64,000 bases of DNA, taken from contig CALLMM010000016.1 in the NCBI GenBank assembly GCA_938005745.1, positions 1 through 64,000 on the forward strand, read 5' to 3'. Of this stretch, positions 1 through 9,800 are shown piece by piece. Source of the stretch: an uncultured Chthonomonadales bacterium (GTDB lineage: Bacteria > Armatimonadota > Chthonomonadetes > Chthonomonadales > CAJBBX01). Both the position numbers and the translations under genes were made by a program. Under the pieces are notes generated by a model, which worked only from the letters and a program-made list of their open reading frames with translations, made no database searches and was not told the origin of the DNA. The stretch's first letter is position 1. Each line of letters opens with the position of its first letter.

Positions 1-7
1 TAAGTGG

Positions 8-36
8 AAGATTGCTTCGCTATCGCTCGCAATGAC
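8..36 (-). repeat. dispersed GTCATTGCGAGC-type repeat, copy 1
   Basis: Read on the minus strand this stretch gives GTCATTGCGAGCGATAGCG followed by AAGCAATCTTC. It matches the copies at 85-120 and 33464-33492, in inverted orientation to the first of these. Short palindromic repeats of this style are scattered between genes in many bacterial genomes. The function is unknown; together with the next copy it may form an inverted pair. Confidence 0.6.
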
Positions 37-84
37 GGATTGGGGGCATGTGCCTCGTAACAGGAACGGTAGAGCCTGCCACAT

Positions 85-120
85 TGTCATTACGAGGGAG
101 GCGGAGCCGACCGAAGCAAG
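85..120 (+). repeat. dispersed GTCATTGCGAGC-type repeat, copy 2
   Basis: Degenerate copy beginning GTCATTACGAGG and ending CCGAAGCAAGG. It faces copy 1 across about 48 bases, so the two make a large imperfect inverted pair. No gene lies between them. Confidence 0.5.
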
Positions 121-218
121 GTCACGGGGGAACGCTCACAAGGAGAAAAGGGGGACGCTGGCAAAACAGAATCGAAAGAGGCGGCTCGGACGGCGCGGGC
201 TGAAGGAGGAGAGAACGG

Positions 219-476
219 TTGACCGATCCGAATATCTGGCGCTTTCTGACGGTTCTGTTTGTGGTGGCGGGCGTGCTGAATCTGGCGCGGGGGGCGCGCG
301 CCGCCGAGGGGCGGGGGCGGGTGCGAATCGCGCTGGGAGTATCCTGCTTCTTCTGGGCGGGCTGCGCCTATCTCTTTCGCTTTGTGCAGACCGGATACGG
401 CTATGCCGCGGGGGGGATCGCGCTGGCGATCATGCTCTATGCGGCGTACCTGAGCGCGCGCTACAAAAAAAGATAA
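219..476 (+). CDS. small three-helix membrane protein, unknown function
   Basis: An 85-residue hydrophobic protein read from a TTG start that is preceded by a clear GGAGGAG ribosome binding site at 206-212. It has three likely membrane segments, at about residues 6-25, 35-53 and 59-79, and a basic tail ending YKKR. I do not recognise the family. It stands alone, followed at once by the hairpin that terminates the opposing tRNA gene. The good ribosome binding site and the hydrophobic pattern make it a likely real gene despite its size; no function can be assigned. Confidence 0.6.
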   Translation: MTDPNIWRFLTVLFVVAGVLNLARGARAAEGRGRVRIALGVSCFFWAGCAYLFRFVQTGYGYAAGGIALAIMLYAAYLSARYKKR

Positions 477-502
477 GCGGCTCTCCCGATCGGGAGAGCC
501 GC
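465..502 (-). terminator. Rho-independent terminator of the tRNA-Leu gene
   Basis: A perfect 26-base palindrome (477-502, arms GCGGCTCTCCCGA) is followed on the minus strand by TTATCTTTTTTT. It begins seven bases after the 3' end of the tRNA. On the plus strand the palindrome is not followed by a T-run, so it probably works mainly for the tRNA. Confidence 0.8.
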
Positions 503-508
503 TTCGCA

Positions 509-591
509 TGCCGGAGAAGGGATTCGAACCCCCACGCTCTTGCGAGCAACTGATTTTGAGTCAGCCGTGTCTACCCTTCCACCACTCCGGC
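509..591 (-). tRNA. tRNA-Leu (anticodon CAA)
   Basis: Class II tRNA of 83 nt. The acceptor stem is GCCGGAG/CTCCGGC with discriminator A. The anticodon arm is GCTGA-CTCAAAA-TCAGT, giving anticodon CAA, which reads the Leu codon UUG. A long variable arm (GCTC-GCAA-GAGC) and the T-loop TTCGAAT are present. The CCA end is not encoded; the next bases are TGC. Confidence 0.95.
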
Positions 592-626
592 GCACTCCCT
601 ATTATAGAGGAGCAACCGGCTCGCTG

Positions 627-1253
627 TCAATTGCCGCCGCGCGGTTTCCCGGCGGGCGGATCGGGGATAAAACATCCGACCGCCTTCGTCCGCGCGGTTT
701 TCACCGGCTTGCCCTGCCGGACAGCCTCCAGCGCAAGGATCAGGTCGCGGGTCTCGGGGGCGAACCGCCGCTTGCCGAAGTCCAGATAGCGATCGTCTAT
801 GCGCCCGCGATAGACCATCTTCCCTTCTCCGGTGATCACGGCGGCTTCCGGCGTAACGGTCGCGCCGGTCCTGCCGATCAGGACGCGGCGCGTGTCCTGA
901 ATGGCGGGCGCGCTCAGCCCGAACTCCCGCAGGTGCTTGCGAATGCGCTCCGCCGGAATGTCCGGCTCGACATATACCATATAGAAGGCGAACCCCTGCG
1001 GACTGTATTGGCGCACGATCCGGCTGATCTCCGGAGCGTAGCTGTTGGCGATGGGGCAGTCGTGCATGGTAAAGATCAGCACGGTCGCCCGCGCCTTCGG
1101 ATCGGGGATCGTGCGGCGGACGCCGTTCAGGTCGGCGATCACGCTCTTTTCTGCCGCGGCAGACTGCGGAATCGCGAGGGAGCGGGGCGCAGAGATCGCC
1201 GCGAGCAGAGCGCAGAACGTGCATACGAGAGAGGCGCGATGGATGAGATACAT
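627..1253 (-). CDS. exported redoxin-domain (AhpC/TSA-like) protein
   Basis: A 208-residue protein with an N-terminal signal peptide (hydrophobic stretch ending near SAPRSLA), then a thioredoxin-like fold. The motif HDCPIANSYAPEI resembles the CPIANxY box of redoxin-family proteins found in Planctomycetes and relatives. Only this single cysteine of the usual redox pair is present, so it may act as a one-Cys thiol protein rather than a disulfide reductase. I chose the ATG at 1253 because AGGAG lies seven to eight bases upstream; a GTG in frame 24 bases further upstream is possible. It is divergent from polA. Partner and substrate are unknown. Confidence 0.75.
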   Translation of the reverse strand: MYLIHRASLVCTFCALLAAISAPRSLAIPQSAAAEKSVIADLNGVRRTIPDPKARATVLIFTMHDCPIANSYAPEISRIVRQYSPQGFAFYMVYVEPDIPAERIRKHLREFGLSAPAIQDTRRVLIGRTGATVTPEAAVITGEGKMVYRGRIDDRYLDFGKRRFAPETRDLILALEAVRQGKPVKTARTKAVGCFIPDPPAGKPRGGN

Positions 1254-1411
1254 GGAGCGGCTCCTGTGCATCTGCACTGTGTACGGATGGCAATTTTCTT
1301 CTACTCTCTACGAATAACCTGCCCTGGAGGTTTGCCGTCGGGCGTCGCACAGGAGTCTGTAACCGAAAGAGAGAATACTGTTTTGTCTACTTCAGGAAGG
1401 ATTTTCAGGGA

Positions 1412-4231
1412 ATGACCGAGATCGAAAATGCAGGCGCGTCCGGGAGCCTCCGCGCCGACAGCGCGCCGCGTCTGGTGTTGATAGACGGCTACTCTCTGCT
1501 TTTTCGCGCCTATCTCACCCCGGGACCCTACTTTTCGACCTCGGACGGCAGACCGACCGGAGCGGTGCGCGGATTTGCCAATATGCTGCTGACCCTGCTC
1601 AATCAGGAGAAGCCGGACGCTGTCTACGTCGCGTGGGATGCGCCGGGCAGGACCTTTCGCGATGAGCGGTTCGAGGAGTATAAGGCGCACCGTCCGCCGG
1701 CGGCGGACGATCTGGTCGCGCAGTTTACGGTGGCGCGGCAGCTGGTCGAGGCGTTCGGCATTCAGGCGGCGGAGGCGCCCGGCTATGAGGCGGACGACCT
1801 GATCGGCACGCTGGCGAAGCGCGGCGTGAAGGAGGGCTACCAGGTGGTGATCGTGACGGGAGACTCCGATCAGCTGCAACTGGTGCAAGCGGGCGTTTCG
1901 CTGCGGATGACCCGCACCGGCGTGACCGAGACCGATCTCTATACGCCGGAGAGGGTGCGCGAGAAGTACGGAATCGGTCCCGAGCAGATAGCGGACTACA
2001 AGGCGCTGGTCGGCGACCCCACCGATAACGTACCCGGGGTGCCCGGCATCGGCAAGGTGACCGCGACGAAGCTGCTGCAGCAGTGGGGATCGCTGGAGAA
2101 CCTGCTTGCCCATGTGGATGATCTGCCGCCCGGCAAGGTTCGGGAGAGCCTCAAAAACAACCGCGACCTGGCGCGCCTCTGCCAGGAACTGGTGACGATC
2201 CACTGCGACGTGCCGCTCGAAGGCGAGATTAGACGCTATCAGCCGACGCCCGAAGACTGGGAGCGCGTGCGCGCACTCTTTGCGGATCTGGAGTTTCGCA
2301 CCCTGCTTCAGCGGCTGCCGAACCCGATCTCTCGGGAGAAGGGCGACCCGGCTCCCGTCAGCGCGGACGCATTTCAGGCGGAGATCGTTGTCATTCAGTC
2401 GCAGGAGCAGCTGGAAGCCGCGCTGCAGCAGGCGCGCGAAGCCGGGGCGGTCGCCCTGCGTCCGGTAACCGATGGATCCTCCCCCACTCGCGCCACGCTG
2501 CTGGGGATCGCCTTTGCCTGCGCGCCGGATCGGGGCTACTATGCGCCGGTCGCCGTCGGAGAGAGCACCAAGGCGACGGGCGACCTGATTGCGGAGGAGG
2601 GCGAAGAGGACACGGCGTATCTAAGCGATCTGTTTGCGGAGGAGGGCGAAGAGGACACGGCGTTCGCGGCTCCGCTGCAGGCGTTTGAGAGCCTGCTGCA
2701 GCAGGAGAGCGTTGCGCTGCTCGGACACAACGTCAAGAGCGATCTGATCGTTCTGGCGCGTCACGGTCTGCCGATGCGCGCGCCCGCCTTTGATACGATG
2801 GTGGCGGCGTATCTGCTCAGTCCCGGTCGCGCCGAATATCCCCTGATAGATGCGGCGCAAGAGTATCTGCGCCGGCAGGCGGAGCCGGAGAGCCCGTTCA
2901 CCCCGGAGACCTATGCCGCGGACGAGGCGGCGCAGATATTCGCCCTGCGCGCCCCGATGCATGCACGGCTGGAGCGCGAGGGGCTGTCGGAGGTGATGTA
3001 TCGGATCGAGATGCCGCTGGTGCCGGTGCTGGCGGAGATGGAGCGGACGGGGGTCCCCGTCAACCGCGAATGGCTGGAGCAGCTCTCACAGGAGATGGGC
3101 AGGAAGATAGAGCAGGTTTCGCAGCGCATCTACGAACTGGCGGGCGAAGAGTTTACCATCAACTCCACGCAGCAGCTTCAGCGGATTCTGTTCGAGAAGC
3201 TGCAGCTTCCGACCGGCAAAAAGATCAAAACCGGCTTCTCTACCCGCGCCCATCTGCTGGAGTCGCTGGCGCCTCACCATGAGATTGCGGCGCGCATCCT
3301 GGAGTACCGCGAACTGACCAAACTGAAGAGCACCTACGCGGACGCTCTTCCCCGACTGATTCATCCCGTCACCGGGCGGATCCATACCTCGCTCAACCAG
3401 ACGATCACCACGACGGGACGCCTCTCCTCCAGCGACCCGAACCTGCAGAACATCCCCGTCCGCTCCGAGATCGGGCGGGAGATACGCAAGGCGTTCATCG
3501 CGCCGCCGGGACATACGCTGCTCTCCTGCGACTACTCGCAGATCGAACTGCGGGTCTTCGCGCACGTTACCCGCGACCCGGAGATGCTGCGCGCCTTCGC
3601 CGCCGATGAGGATATTCATGCGGCGACCGCCACCAGACTGTTCAATGTTCCGCTCGATCAGGTGACCGGGGAGATGCGCCGGCGGGCGAAAACAGTGAAC
3701 TTCGCGGTGATCTACGGGCAGAGCGACTTCGGACTGGCGAACACGCTGGGGATCCCCGTGGAGGAGGCGCGCGCCTTCATTCAGAACTACTTCGCGCAGT
3801 TTCCGGGCGTACAGGCGTATACGGAGCAGACCCTCGCCGGCGCGCGCGCCAACGGCTATGTGCAGACCCTGCTGGGACGACGACGCTATCTGCCGGAGAT
3901 ACACAGCGGCAACTATAACATCCGGCAGGCGGCGGAGCGCGCCGCCGTGAATATGCCCATTCAGGGAACCGCCGCCGACATCATGAAACTGGCGATGATA
4001 GATGTATTTCGACACCTGCAGCAGATGTGCTATAATTGTACGCTCCTCCTGCAGGTGCATGATGAGCTGGTATTCAGCGTCCGGACGGAATCGCTGGAGA
4101 GGGCGGTTTCGGAGATCGTGCCGCGGATGGAGAACGCTTACCGGATGGAGGTTCGGCTGCGGGTGGATGCCAAAGCCGGTCCCAACTGGGCGGAGATGAC
4201 GCCGGTTACCCTCCCCGAACCGGCGCCCTGA
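1412..4231 (+). CDS. polA: DNA polymerase I
   Basis: A 939-residue family A polymerase for gap filling and Okazaki fragment maturation. The N-terminal 5'-3' exonuclease (about residues 20-310) has LVLIDGYSLLFRAY and the GVPGIGKVTA helix-hairpin-helix. The middle domain (about 330-540) has a recognisable later block (LLGHNVKSDL) but no DxE exonuclease motif I, so 3'-5' proofreading is probably lost, as in Taq and Bacillus enzymes. The polymerase domain carries motif A DYSQIELR (Asp707), the O-helix RRRAKTVNFAVIYG with a Phe at the nucleotide-selecting position and an Ala where Gly is usual after NF, and motif C QVHDELV (His883-Asp884-Glu885). A 45-base in-frame tandem duplication lies at about 2588-2665. 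Start ATG is preceded by AGGAAGG. Confidence 0.97.
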   Translation: MTEIENAGASGSLRADSAPRLVLIDGYSLLFRAYLTPGPYFSTSDGRPTGAVRGFANMLLTLLNQEKPDAVYVAWDAPGRTFRDERFEEYKAHRPPAADDLVAQFTVARQLVEAFGIQAAEAPGYEADDLIGTLAKRGVKEGYQVVIVTGDSDQLQLVQAGVSLRMTRTGVTETDLYTPERVREKYGIGPEQIADYKALVGDPTDNVPGVPGIGKVTATKLLQQWGSLENLLAHVDDLPPGKVRESLKNNRDLARLCQELVTIHCDVPLEGEIRRYQPTPEDWERVRALFADLEFRTLLQRLPNPISREKGDPAPVSADAFQAEIVVIQSQEQLEAALQQAREAGAVALRPVTDGSSPTRATLLGIAFACAPDRGYYAPVAVGESTKATGDLIAEEGEEDTAYLSDLFAEEGEEDTAFAAPLQAFESLLQQESVALLGHNVKSDLIVLARHGLPMRAPAFDTMVAAYLLSPGRAEYPLIDAAQEYLRRQAEPESPFTPETYAADEAAQIFALRAPMHARLEREGLSEVMYRIEMPLVPVLAEMERTGVPVNREWLEQLSQEMGRKIEQVSQRIYELAGEEFTINSTQQLQRILFEKLQLPTGKKIKTGFSTRAHLLESLAPHHEIAARILEYRELTKLKSTYADALPRLIHPVTGRIHTSLNQTITTTGRLSSSDPNLQNIPVRSEIGREIRKAFIAPPGHTLLSCDYSQIELRVFAHVTRDPEMLRAFAADEDIHAATATRLFNVPLDQVTGEMRRRAKTVNFAVIYGQSDFGLANTLGIPVEEARAFIQNYFAQFPGVQAYTEQTLAGARANGYVQTLLGRRRYLPEIHSGNYNIRQAAERAAVNMPIQGTAADIMKLAMIDVFRHLQQMCYNCTLLLQVHDELVFSVRTESLERAVSEIVPRMENAYRMEVRLRVDAKAGPNWAEMTPVTLPEPAP

Positions 4232-4523
4232 CGGATGTTTTTCGCAGAAAGTAATGCGGAGAGGCAGGAAAATCCGGCAGGGGCGTAGAAGTAGATAAGC
4301 TCAGAAGGATACAACCGCGTCCGGGAAGAATTGAGATGTGCAGATTTTCGTATCGGTGGTAGTCTTCGTCTCGGTCTGCCGAAAAATGTGAGGGACTGGC
4401 TCCTGAGTTCGAATCCTGGAGTTGATGTATATACATTTGCCGGAGCCTGGACGCCCCGCGCGAAACAGTTGTCAATCAGGGCGTTCCTCCTGACCGTTAT
4501 GAGGAGGAACCACGAGGTTTGAG
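4232..4523 (+). promoter_or_regulatory. polA-rpsA intergenic leader with hairpin that buries an AGGAGG
   Basis: This 292-base gap has no gene. Near its 3' end a perfect 9-bp inverted repeat, GTTCCTCCT (4483-4491) and AGGAGGAAC (4502-4510) with a 10-base loop, places a full AGGAGG in the downstream arm, 16 bases before the rpsA ATG. A weaker GAGG at 4514-4517 sits at normal distance. The hairpin could be a translational control site for S1, which is known in other bacteria to control its own synthesis. That role is inference. Confidence 0.45.
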
Positions 4524-5975
4524 ATGACGGATCAGATTATTGATGAGAACGCAGGCAGTCTGTCGGAGAAGCCCGAACAGGCAGCTCCTCAGGAGGCGGA
4601 GAAGCCGGAGATGACGGCGGGAGCGACGGAACCAGCAGAGGAGACCCCGGCAGCAGCCCCGGCGGTTGCGGAGGAGACCCCGGTTGCAGAAGCCTCCGCT
4701 GAACCGGCGGTGGAAGCCTCCGTCGAACCGGCGGTGGAAGCCTCCGTCGAACCGGCGGAAGAGGCTGCGCCTGCTCCGAGCGAAAGGACGGGCGGAGCGG
4801 CTCCGCAGAGCGGGGACGAGTATGCGCACAGCTTCCCCACCCTCACGGAAGGCGAGGTGGTCAAGGGGGTAGTGGTGCACATAGATCGCGAAGGCGTGCT
4901 GGTGGATGTCGGCGCGAAGTCCGAGGGAATCATTCGTATGTCTGAACTGACGCGGGACGGCAACATCCCCGCGGAATCGGTCGTCAGCGTGGGCGACACG
5001 ATTGACGTCTATGTGATGCAGACCGACGGCGAGGATGGGAATCTGGTTCTGAGCAAAAAGCGCGCCGACTTCGAGAAAGCCTGGGAGCGGGTGCAGGAGG
5101 CGAAAGAGCAGAATAAGACCATCATGGCGATGGTGACGGATCGCGTGAAGGGCGGTCTGGTGGTGGACCTGGGAATACGCGGCTTCGTCCCCGCCTCCCA
5201 TGTCGGCTCCGGCTCGCTCAAGACCAATCTGGACCGCTACGTCGGGCAGTCCATCCCGCTGAAGGTGCTGGAGGTGGACAAGGAGCGGCGGAAGGTGGTG
5301 CTCTCCAACAAGATGGCGGCGGATGAGGAGCGGCAGAGCCGCAAGTCGCAGACGATCTCCAGCCTGCAGGAGGGGCAGATCCGCCGCGGGATCGTGCGCC
5401 GCCTGACCAACTACGGCGCGTTCATTGATCTGGGCGGGATTGACGGCTTGCTGCATATCTCGGAGATGGCGTGGTCGCGCATCAACCATCCGTCCGAGGT
5501 GCTGCGGGAAGGTCAGGAGCTGGATGTCCTGATCCTGAAGATGAATCTGGAGGAGAATCGAATCAGCCTGGGGCTGCGCCAGATCCTCCCCGACCCCTGG
5601 AGCGGCATCGAACAGAAGTTCCAGGTCGGGCAGATGATCACCGGGACCGTCACCCGCGTGGTGCCGTTCGGGGTCTTCCTGCAGGTGTCGGAGGGAGTGG
5701 AGGGGATCGTCCCCAACGCCGAGCTGAGCAGCCGCCGCGGCGGCAGACCGAGCGAGCCGATCAAGCCGGGGGATACCCTGGAGGTGAAGCTGATAGATCT
5801 GCGCCCCGACGAGCGCAAGATGACGCTCTCTCTGCGGCAGGCGCGTCAGGAGGAGGAGACCCGCCGCGAACGCCGGGAGGTGGAGGAGTTCCAGTCCCGG
5901 ACGGAACGCGAAGAGCCGCGCTTTACCATCGGAGACGCCCTGCGTGCCAAAGAAGAGGCAGAGGGCGACGAGTAG
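4524..5975 (+). CDS. rpsA: 30S ribosomal protein S1
   Basis: A 483-residue RNA-binding ribosomal protein with four S1 (OB-fold) domains at about residues 109-179, 195-263, 283-353 and 368-440; the third and fourth show the typical GAFIDLGGIDGLLH and GVFLQVSEGVEGIV cores. Four domains are fewer than the six of E. coli and typical of non-proteobacterial S1. The first hundred residues are an acidic Ala/Glu/Pro-rich extension built in part from three copies of an 8-residue unit (EASxEPAV), encoded by a 24-base tandem repeat at 4689-4760. The C-terminus is a charged coiled region. It is followed by coaE with an overlapping alternative start, so the two are probably co-transcribed. Confidence 0.93.
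   Translation: MTDQIIDENAGSLSEKPEQAAPQEAEKPEMTAGATEPAEETPAAAPAVAEETPVAEASAEPAVEASVEPAVEASVEPAEEAAPAPSERTGGAAPQSGDEYAHSFPTLTEGEVVKGVVVHIDREGVLVDVGAKSEGIIRMSELTRDGNIPAESVVSVGDTIDVYVMQTDGEDGNLVLSKKRADFEKAWERVQEAKEQNKTIMAMVTDRVKGGLVVDLGIRGFVPASHVGSGSLKTNLDRYVGQSIPLKVLEVDKERRKVVLSNKMAADEERQSRKSQTISSLQEGQIRRGIVRRLTNYGAFIDLGGIDGLLHISEMAWSRINHPSEVLREGQELDVLILKMNLEENRISLGLRQILPDPWSGIEQKFQVGQMITGTVTRVVPFGVFLQVSEGVEGIVPNAELSSRRGGRPSEPIKPGDTLEVKLIDLRPDERKMTLSLRQARQEEETRRERREVEEFQSRTEREEPRFTIGDALRAKEEAEGDE
4689..4760 (+). repeat. three tandem 24-base repeats inside rpsA
   Basis: Three near-identical 24-base units starting GAAGCCTCCG and encoding EASAEPAV, EASVEPAV and EASVEPAE in the disordered N-terminal extension of S1. 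Copies 2 and 3 differ only at their final bases, so copy number may vary between strains. Confidence 0.85.
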
Positions 5976-6015
5976 TCTCAGCGGAAGGCTCGACGCCGAG
6001 CCTTCCTCCCGATCC

Positions 6016-6624
6016 ATGCCCTGTATCGGAATCACCGGCGGGATCGCCACCGGAAAGAGCGCGGTGGCGGCGCTGTTCGAGAAGTTCGGCGCGATTGTCT
6101 TCAGCGCAGATGATGCGGCGCGGGCGACAATGGCTGCCGGATCGCCGACTCTGCAGAAGATCCGCGAGACCTTCGGGGAGGAGTACCTGCGTTCGGATGG
6201 AACGCTAGACCGCGCAAAGATGGGAGCCTGCATCTTTGCCAGTCCGGAGGCTCGCAAGAAGCTTGAAACGATTACCCATCCGCCTATCTTACGGCTGTTG
6301 AACGCGCAGATCGCTGCTGTGCGCGCGGACTTTCCCAGCCGGACCGTTATCGCTGTCGAGGTACCGCTACTATTTGAGACGCACCTGGAAGGGTGGTTCG
6401 ATAAGGTGGTGGTGGTGGCGGCGTCGGAGGCGACCCAGATACAGCGCCTCCAGACCCGCAACAACCTGACGCCGGAGGAGGCGCAGCGCCGCATTCGCGC
6501 ACAGATGCCCCTGCAAGAGAAGATCGAGCGCGCCGATTTCGTCCTGTGGAATGACGGAGACGCCGCTTCGCTCGAGAGACAGGTCCAGGACCTTTTCGAG
6601 GCGCTGAAACCGCTCTCCACCTGA
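6016..6624 (+). CDS. coaE: dephospho-CoA kinase
   Basis: Phosphorylates the 3'-hydroxyl of dephospho-CoA with ATP, the last step of coenzyme A synthesis. From the ATG at 6016 the protein has 202 residues, the usual length, and begins directly with the P-loop GITGGIATGKSAV. Other family marks are the FSADDAAR segment, HPPI after the lid helix, and EVPLLFE. The frame is open further upstream to an ATG at 5944 inside rpsA, but that extension is low-complexity and not part of the family. No strong ribosome binding site precedes 6016, which fits translational coupling to rpsA. Confidence 0.92.
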   Translation: MPCIGITGGIATGKSAVAALFEKFGAIVFSADDAARATMAAGSPTLQKIRETFGEEYLRSDGTLDRAKMGACIFASPEARKKLETITHPPILRLLNAQIAAVRADFPSRTVIAVEVPLLFETHLEGWFDKVVVVAASEATQIQRLQTRNNLTPEEAQRRIRAQMPLQEKIERADFVLWNDGDAASLERQVQDLFEALKPLST

Positions 6625-6670
6625 GAGACCGGGCGCAGAGACGTTCTGCCTGCCTGCGTAAATTAGGTGC

Positions 6671-6699
6671 TTGCACAAATACGGGGCTTGTGTTATAAT
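6671..6699 (+). promoter_or_regulatory. sigma-70-type promoter for the secreted-protein cluster
   Basis: TTGCAC (6671-6676), a 17-base spacer and a perfect TATAAT (6694-6699). Transcription would start near 6706 and give a leader of about 100 bases for the gene at 6804. The -35 match is partial (TTG only), so the -10 box carries most of the support. Confidence 0.6.
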
Positions 6700-6803
6700 C
6701 GGCGTGGCAGGGCTGCCTGTGTGAGCGATGTCCTATCTGGCCCGCCCCGGCACTGATGCCTTCCCCCCACCTGAAGCGTGCTCTCTAGGAGGTAAGACTC
6801 GTC

Positions 6804-9800
6804 TTGAAAAACTTAAGACTTCTACACGTCTACCTTATCACGCTGGTCTCCCTACTGTTTCTCACAAACAATGTCATACCTGCTTTCGCGCAACGCAATG
6901 GTGGCGAACGCCGCGTGCCCTTTGTAGACCCGCGCGCGCCTCTGCCCCCACAGGTCACCCGGAAGCCGGTGCGAGGCCAGCAAGGACGGGCCGGGCAGCC
7001 GATCACCCCCCGAACGGTCAACCTGACGCCCAATACGGCAACCGTATTCGATAAGAACCCCTTCTGGTCGAAAGACGAGCAGTTTATCGCCTTTCAGTCC
7101 AACCGGGCGGACCTGCAGGGGAGACAGGCGGGAACCCTGGAGCATATCTATACGATGCGCCCCGACGGTTCCGGCGTGACCCCCATCACGGGACCCCTCG
7201 CCAGCCCGCCTGTCGGCGCCAGCACCCACCAGACGGAACCCGCCTTCAACTCCGGAGGCTCCTCGATCGTCTATGTGGAGCGCGATCCCAATGCGGGAAC
7301 CGTAGACCTGGTAGAGATCAACCTCGCCACCCGCACCACCCGCCGGCTGGTCGCCAATAACCCCAACGGACTGACCTTCGCCGACCTCAACCATCCGGAG
7401 TACGGCTTCGCGCTCGGCGGGAACGTGGGCATCATCTTTGCGGGACGCCTGACCGGTCGCAATGACTTCGATCTGTTCACGGTGGATACGCAGAGCGGAC
7501 GGATCACCGCGCTGACCAGTACCCCCGACGACGACCGCAATCCGACCCTCAGCCCCGACCCCCAGAGACCCGTGATTGCGTTTGATCGCGCGCCCGCCGG
7601 CAATCTCAACGGACCGCGCGATATCTATGTGATCGGAATCAATCCGAGCATCCAGAACGCGAAACGGGTTACCAACTTCTCGGCGGGAGGGCGCCCTTCG
7701 GATAACCGCGAGCCGGCGTGGAGCACCAACAAGGTGGACAACCCCAGCGGCGACCCGCGCACGCAGTTCGTCCGAGGGCAGCAGCTTCTGGCGTTCGCCT
7801 CTACCCGCTTCGACACCGCGGGCGACGGCAACGCCAACGCAGTGCGCACCGACGGCAACCACGATATCTACTGGCTCCGCACCACCATCGGCATAGACCC
7901 GGACAACCCGTCCGTCTACACCGTGCTGACGCCGGAAGACACCAACAACGCCGCCTCCAAGCTTCCGACCAGCGATCCGACCGGCATCTATGACGACCGC
8001 CGTCCGACCTGGCCCCAGTTCATCTCGACCTACCGCGTGGCGTATCAGACCAACCGCACGGCGTTCGATCCGGCAAACGACTCCTCGGTTCCCGCCAACC
8101 CCAACGCCAGCACGCCGACCGACATCTTCGCTTCGACGCTGATTGACCTGAACGCCCCGACCCTCATCCGCTTCGATGAGGTGACCGGCGACATCCTCAG
8201 CGTGGTTCCGCGCAACGCGATCCCCGGCTCCAACGTCACCGTCAAGGTGAAACTGGCAGACTTCGAGGCGGGCATCCGCGATGTCTACCTGCAGGTCAAG
8301 AACCCCAACAGCAAGTACCAGTCGTCGGACCGCCGGGAGCACAAGGTCTACCTGAACCTCTTCGCCTCTCCGGATCATACGAACCTGGCGCCGTTCCCCA
8401 TTGAGTATGAGTCGCAGCGGATCTTCATCGGCAGCGACCCCAACGATCCGCGCGTCAACAGCTATGCCGATCCGCGCTATATCGCCAGCGTGGACGACTT
8501 CTACGCCTTCTCGGGCAGCACCCGCGCCCCCGATCCCGGCTGGCTGCCGATGACGCTGGAGAGCCGCGACCCGGTAACCGGCGTCTCGACCTACACCGCC
8601 ACCTTCAAAACCGACAACTTTGCCAGCGACTACTATCTGGATGTTATCGCCTACGATAACGCCCTCAACCCCTTCTCGACCTCTTCGCAGGATCGAGGGA
8701 ACAACTGGAAGATATACGACAATATCTGGGGCTTTACCACCCAGACCTTCTCCGCCCGCAACAACATTCTGTTTGTCAGCGACTACGCCGCCGGACAGAA
8801 GTTCTTCAATACCCGTTTTGATAACTTCGCCCTGGTGAACACCTTCTACACCTTCTGGGGCACCGAGAGTTATATGACGGAGATTGATACCGCGCTGCTG
8901 GCGCCCCGAACCTATGTTCCGCGCTCGGGCGGCACGGGCGGCACGCTCTATAACTTCCTGAACACGCTGGGCGTCAAGTCTACCGGCGCCTTCGCCGCCA
9001 ACGACTTCTGGACCTCCGGACAGGAGGACTCGCGCCTGCTGGACGGCACCCGGGAGGACGGGGCGGACGTTCCCGCGCCGCAGCAGTACGACATCTGGCG
9101 CGTGCTCTGCCGCGGACCGGTGCCGGATATCGTGCTGCAGCAGTATGCGCCTCGCTTTGAGACCCAGCCTGCCGATCCGCTGACGGGCGTGCCGGAGCGC
9201 AGCGTCATGGTCGCCCAGAAGGCGGTCATCTGGCATGCGCCCTACACCGGCGGCGTCTTTGCCGGACCGGGCACGCTGACCGATATTCAGGTGCAGAACC
9301 AGCTGACGAGCTTCGTAGCCAGCGGCGGACGCCTGCTGGTGAACGGACAGGATATCGGCTGGGCGCTGACGCTGGACGGAACCGCGCAGAACGCCTTCTT
9401 CACCAACGTTCTGCGCGCCAACTACGTGCGTGACCAGCCCGGCGGCTTCACGATCGTTCAGGCGGGCGGCGGCATTCCGCTGGCGCGCTTCTTCAGCGGC
9501 GCCTACGCCATGACGGCGGCAGGCGCGCCCAACCCGATCACTCACGACCCGTGGATCACCGGATCCATCGTGCAGATCGAGCCGCATCACCTCTACTTCG
9601 GTCCGCCCGATCCGCCGCTGTACAAGGACTTCGTCTCGACCGAGGCGCTGCACCTGGTCTCCGGCACCGATCCGCAGAACAACCAGCGCACCTGGGGAAG
9701 TCCCGGCGTGGTCTATCCCGATGTGGTGGCTCCGCGAACGGGCGTCACGGCGGCGGTGAACTACGGCGGCGGGGCGGGCGCTGCGCTGCTGCACTACATT

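Noticed and set aside
4380..4440. TTCGAATCC word in the rpsA leader that looks like a tRNA T-loop
   Set aside because: The flanking bases pair poorly, and no acceptor stem, anticodon arm or D-arm can be drawn.
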